A DNA stretch of 28,500 nucleotides, from assembly GCF_964340395.1 (NCBI RefSeq), contig NC_135565.1:9989242-10017741 (forward strand), given 5' to 3'. Below the pieces are notes generated by a model. That model searched no databases and had not been told where the DNA came from. It saw nothing but the letters and a program-made list of their open reading frames with translations. Positions 28,155 to 28,500 of the stretch are shown piece by piece. Position 1 is the first letter of the stretch, and each line of letters starts with the position of its first letter. Position numbers and translations under genes: made by a program. The stretch is from Glandiceps talaboti. Taxonomy: Eukaryota > Hemichordata > Enteropneusta > Spengelidae.

Positions 28155-28260
28155 GAATGGATTGATGGATGGATGGATGGACGGGCGGACAGATGGATGG
28201 ATGGATGGATGGGTGATATAGGTGGATGAATGGGTGTTGGGATTGATGGATGGATGGATA
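28155..28260 (+). repeat. GGAT microsatellite, imperfect
   Basis: TGGA/GGAT units with substitutions, in two blocks. Pro-Ser-Ile-His frames on the minus strand are spurious. Confidence 0.93.
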
Positions 28261-28500
28261 ACATAGTAGTCTGGATGCCAACAGTGGTTTAGCCCATAGA
28301 CCCTGTGGGTGGAGGGTTCTATGTCTAACCACAATAAAACAGTAAATTACACAAAGAAACGAATGGTTAACGAATTGCAGTTTCTGTCACTGTGGTATGC
28401 CGTCAACCTGGGTCAGTATATAGGCAATGATGCCAATGTGGTCTCTAACCGAGTGGTAGTCCTGCTTGCATACGTAGTAAGTCGTCCATTGAGGGTGATG
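28261..28500. other. Window end, no gene called
   Basis: Contains a stretch (about 28272-28327) with weak A-box-like (GCCAACAGTGG) and B-box-like (GGGTTCTATGTC) elements that could be a tRNA-derived SINE remnant. No coding exon is supported. Confidence 0.3.

Overview
This window is animal nuclear DNA: AT-rich, with large introns bounded by GT-AG, and crowded with long microsatellites. The protein content (a polycystin-1 family receptor with pentraxin, REJ, GPS and PLAT modules, and a eukaryotic DUF1761 protein) fits a marine invertebrate, probably a deuterostome or lophotrochozoan. The sequence alone does not let me name the species.

The centre of the window (4853-18471, + strand) is one 17-exon gene. 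I reconstructed it by hand from splice sites and reading phase. The exon lengths sum to 3705 nt, an open frame of 1234 codons plus stop, and every junction keeps phase. Domain order is: signal peptide (own 70-nt exon), pentraxin (one symmetrical phase 1-1 exon), a 30-nt microexon, REJ-like region, a sequon-rich extracellular region that is probably the GAIN fold, GPS with an HLT cleavage site, TM1, PLAT in the cytoplasm, then four or five more membrane segments. The protein stops just after an acidic run, where other polycystin-1 family members go on into the TOP domain and TRP-like channel half. It therefore looks like a pentraxin-bearing polycystin without a channel, the most interesting object here.

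Just upstream, ending about 70 nt before the start codon, is a perfect 283-bp direct duplication that may duplicate the promoter. Further upstream lie a decayed non-LTR retrotransposon end (minus strand, about 1570-2075), an unidentified broken coding stretch (minus strand, 2731-3132) and a possible last exon of a neighbouring gene (from 569).

Downstream, a second, small two-exon gene (22554-24084, + strand) encodes a complete 132-residue DUF1761 four-helix membrane protein, possibly with a non-coding first exon ending at 21699. Between the two genes are a terminal-inverted-repeat MITE (second copy in intron 8 of the polycystin gene) and a 189-bp foldback element at 21115-21303. The last 4 kb hold microsatellites and no gene I can support.
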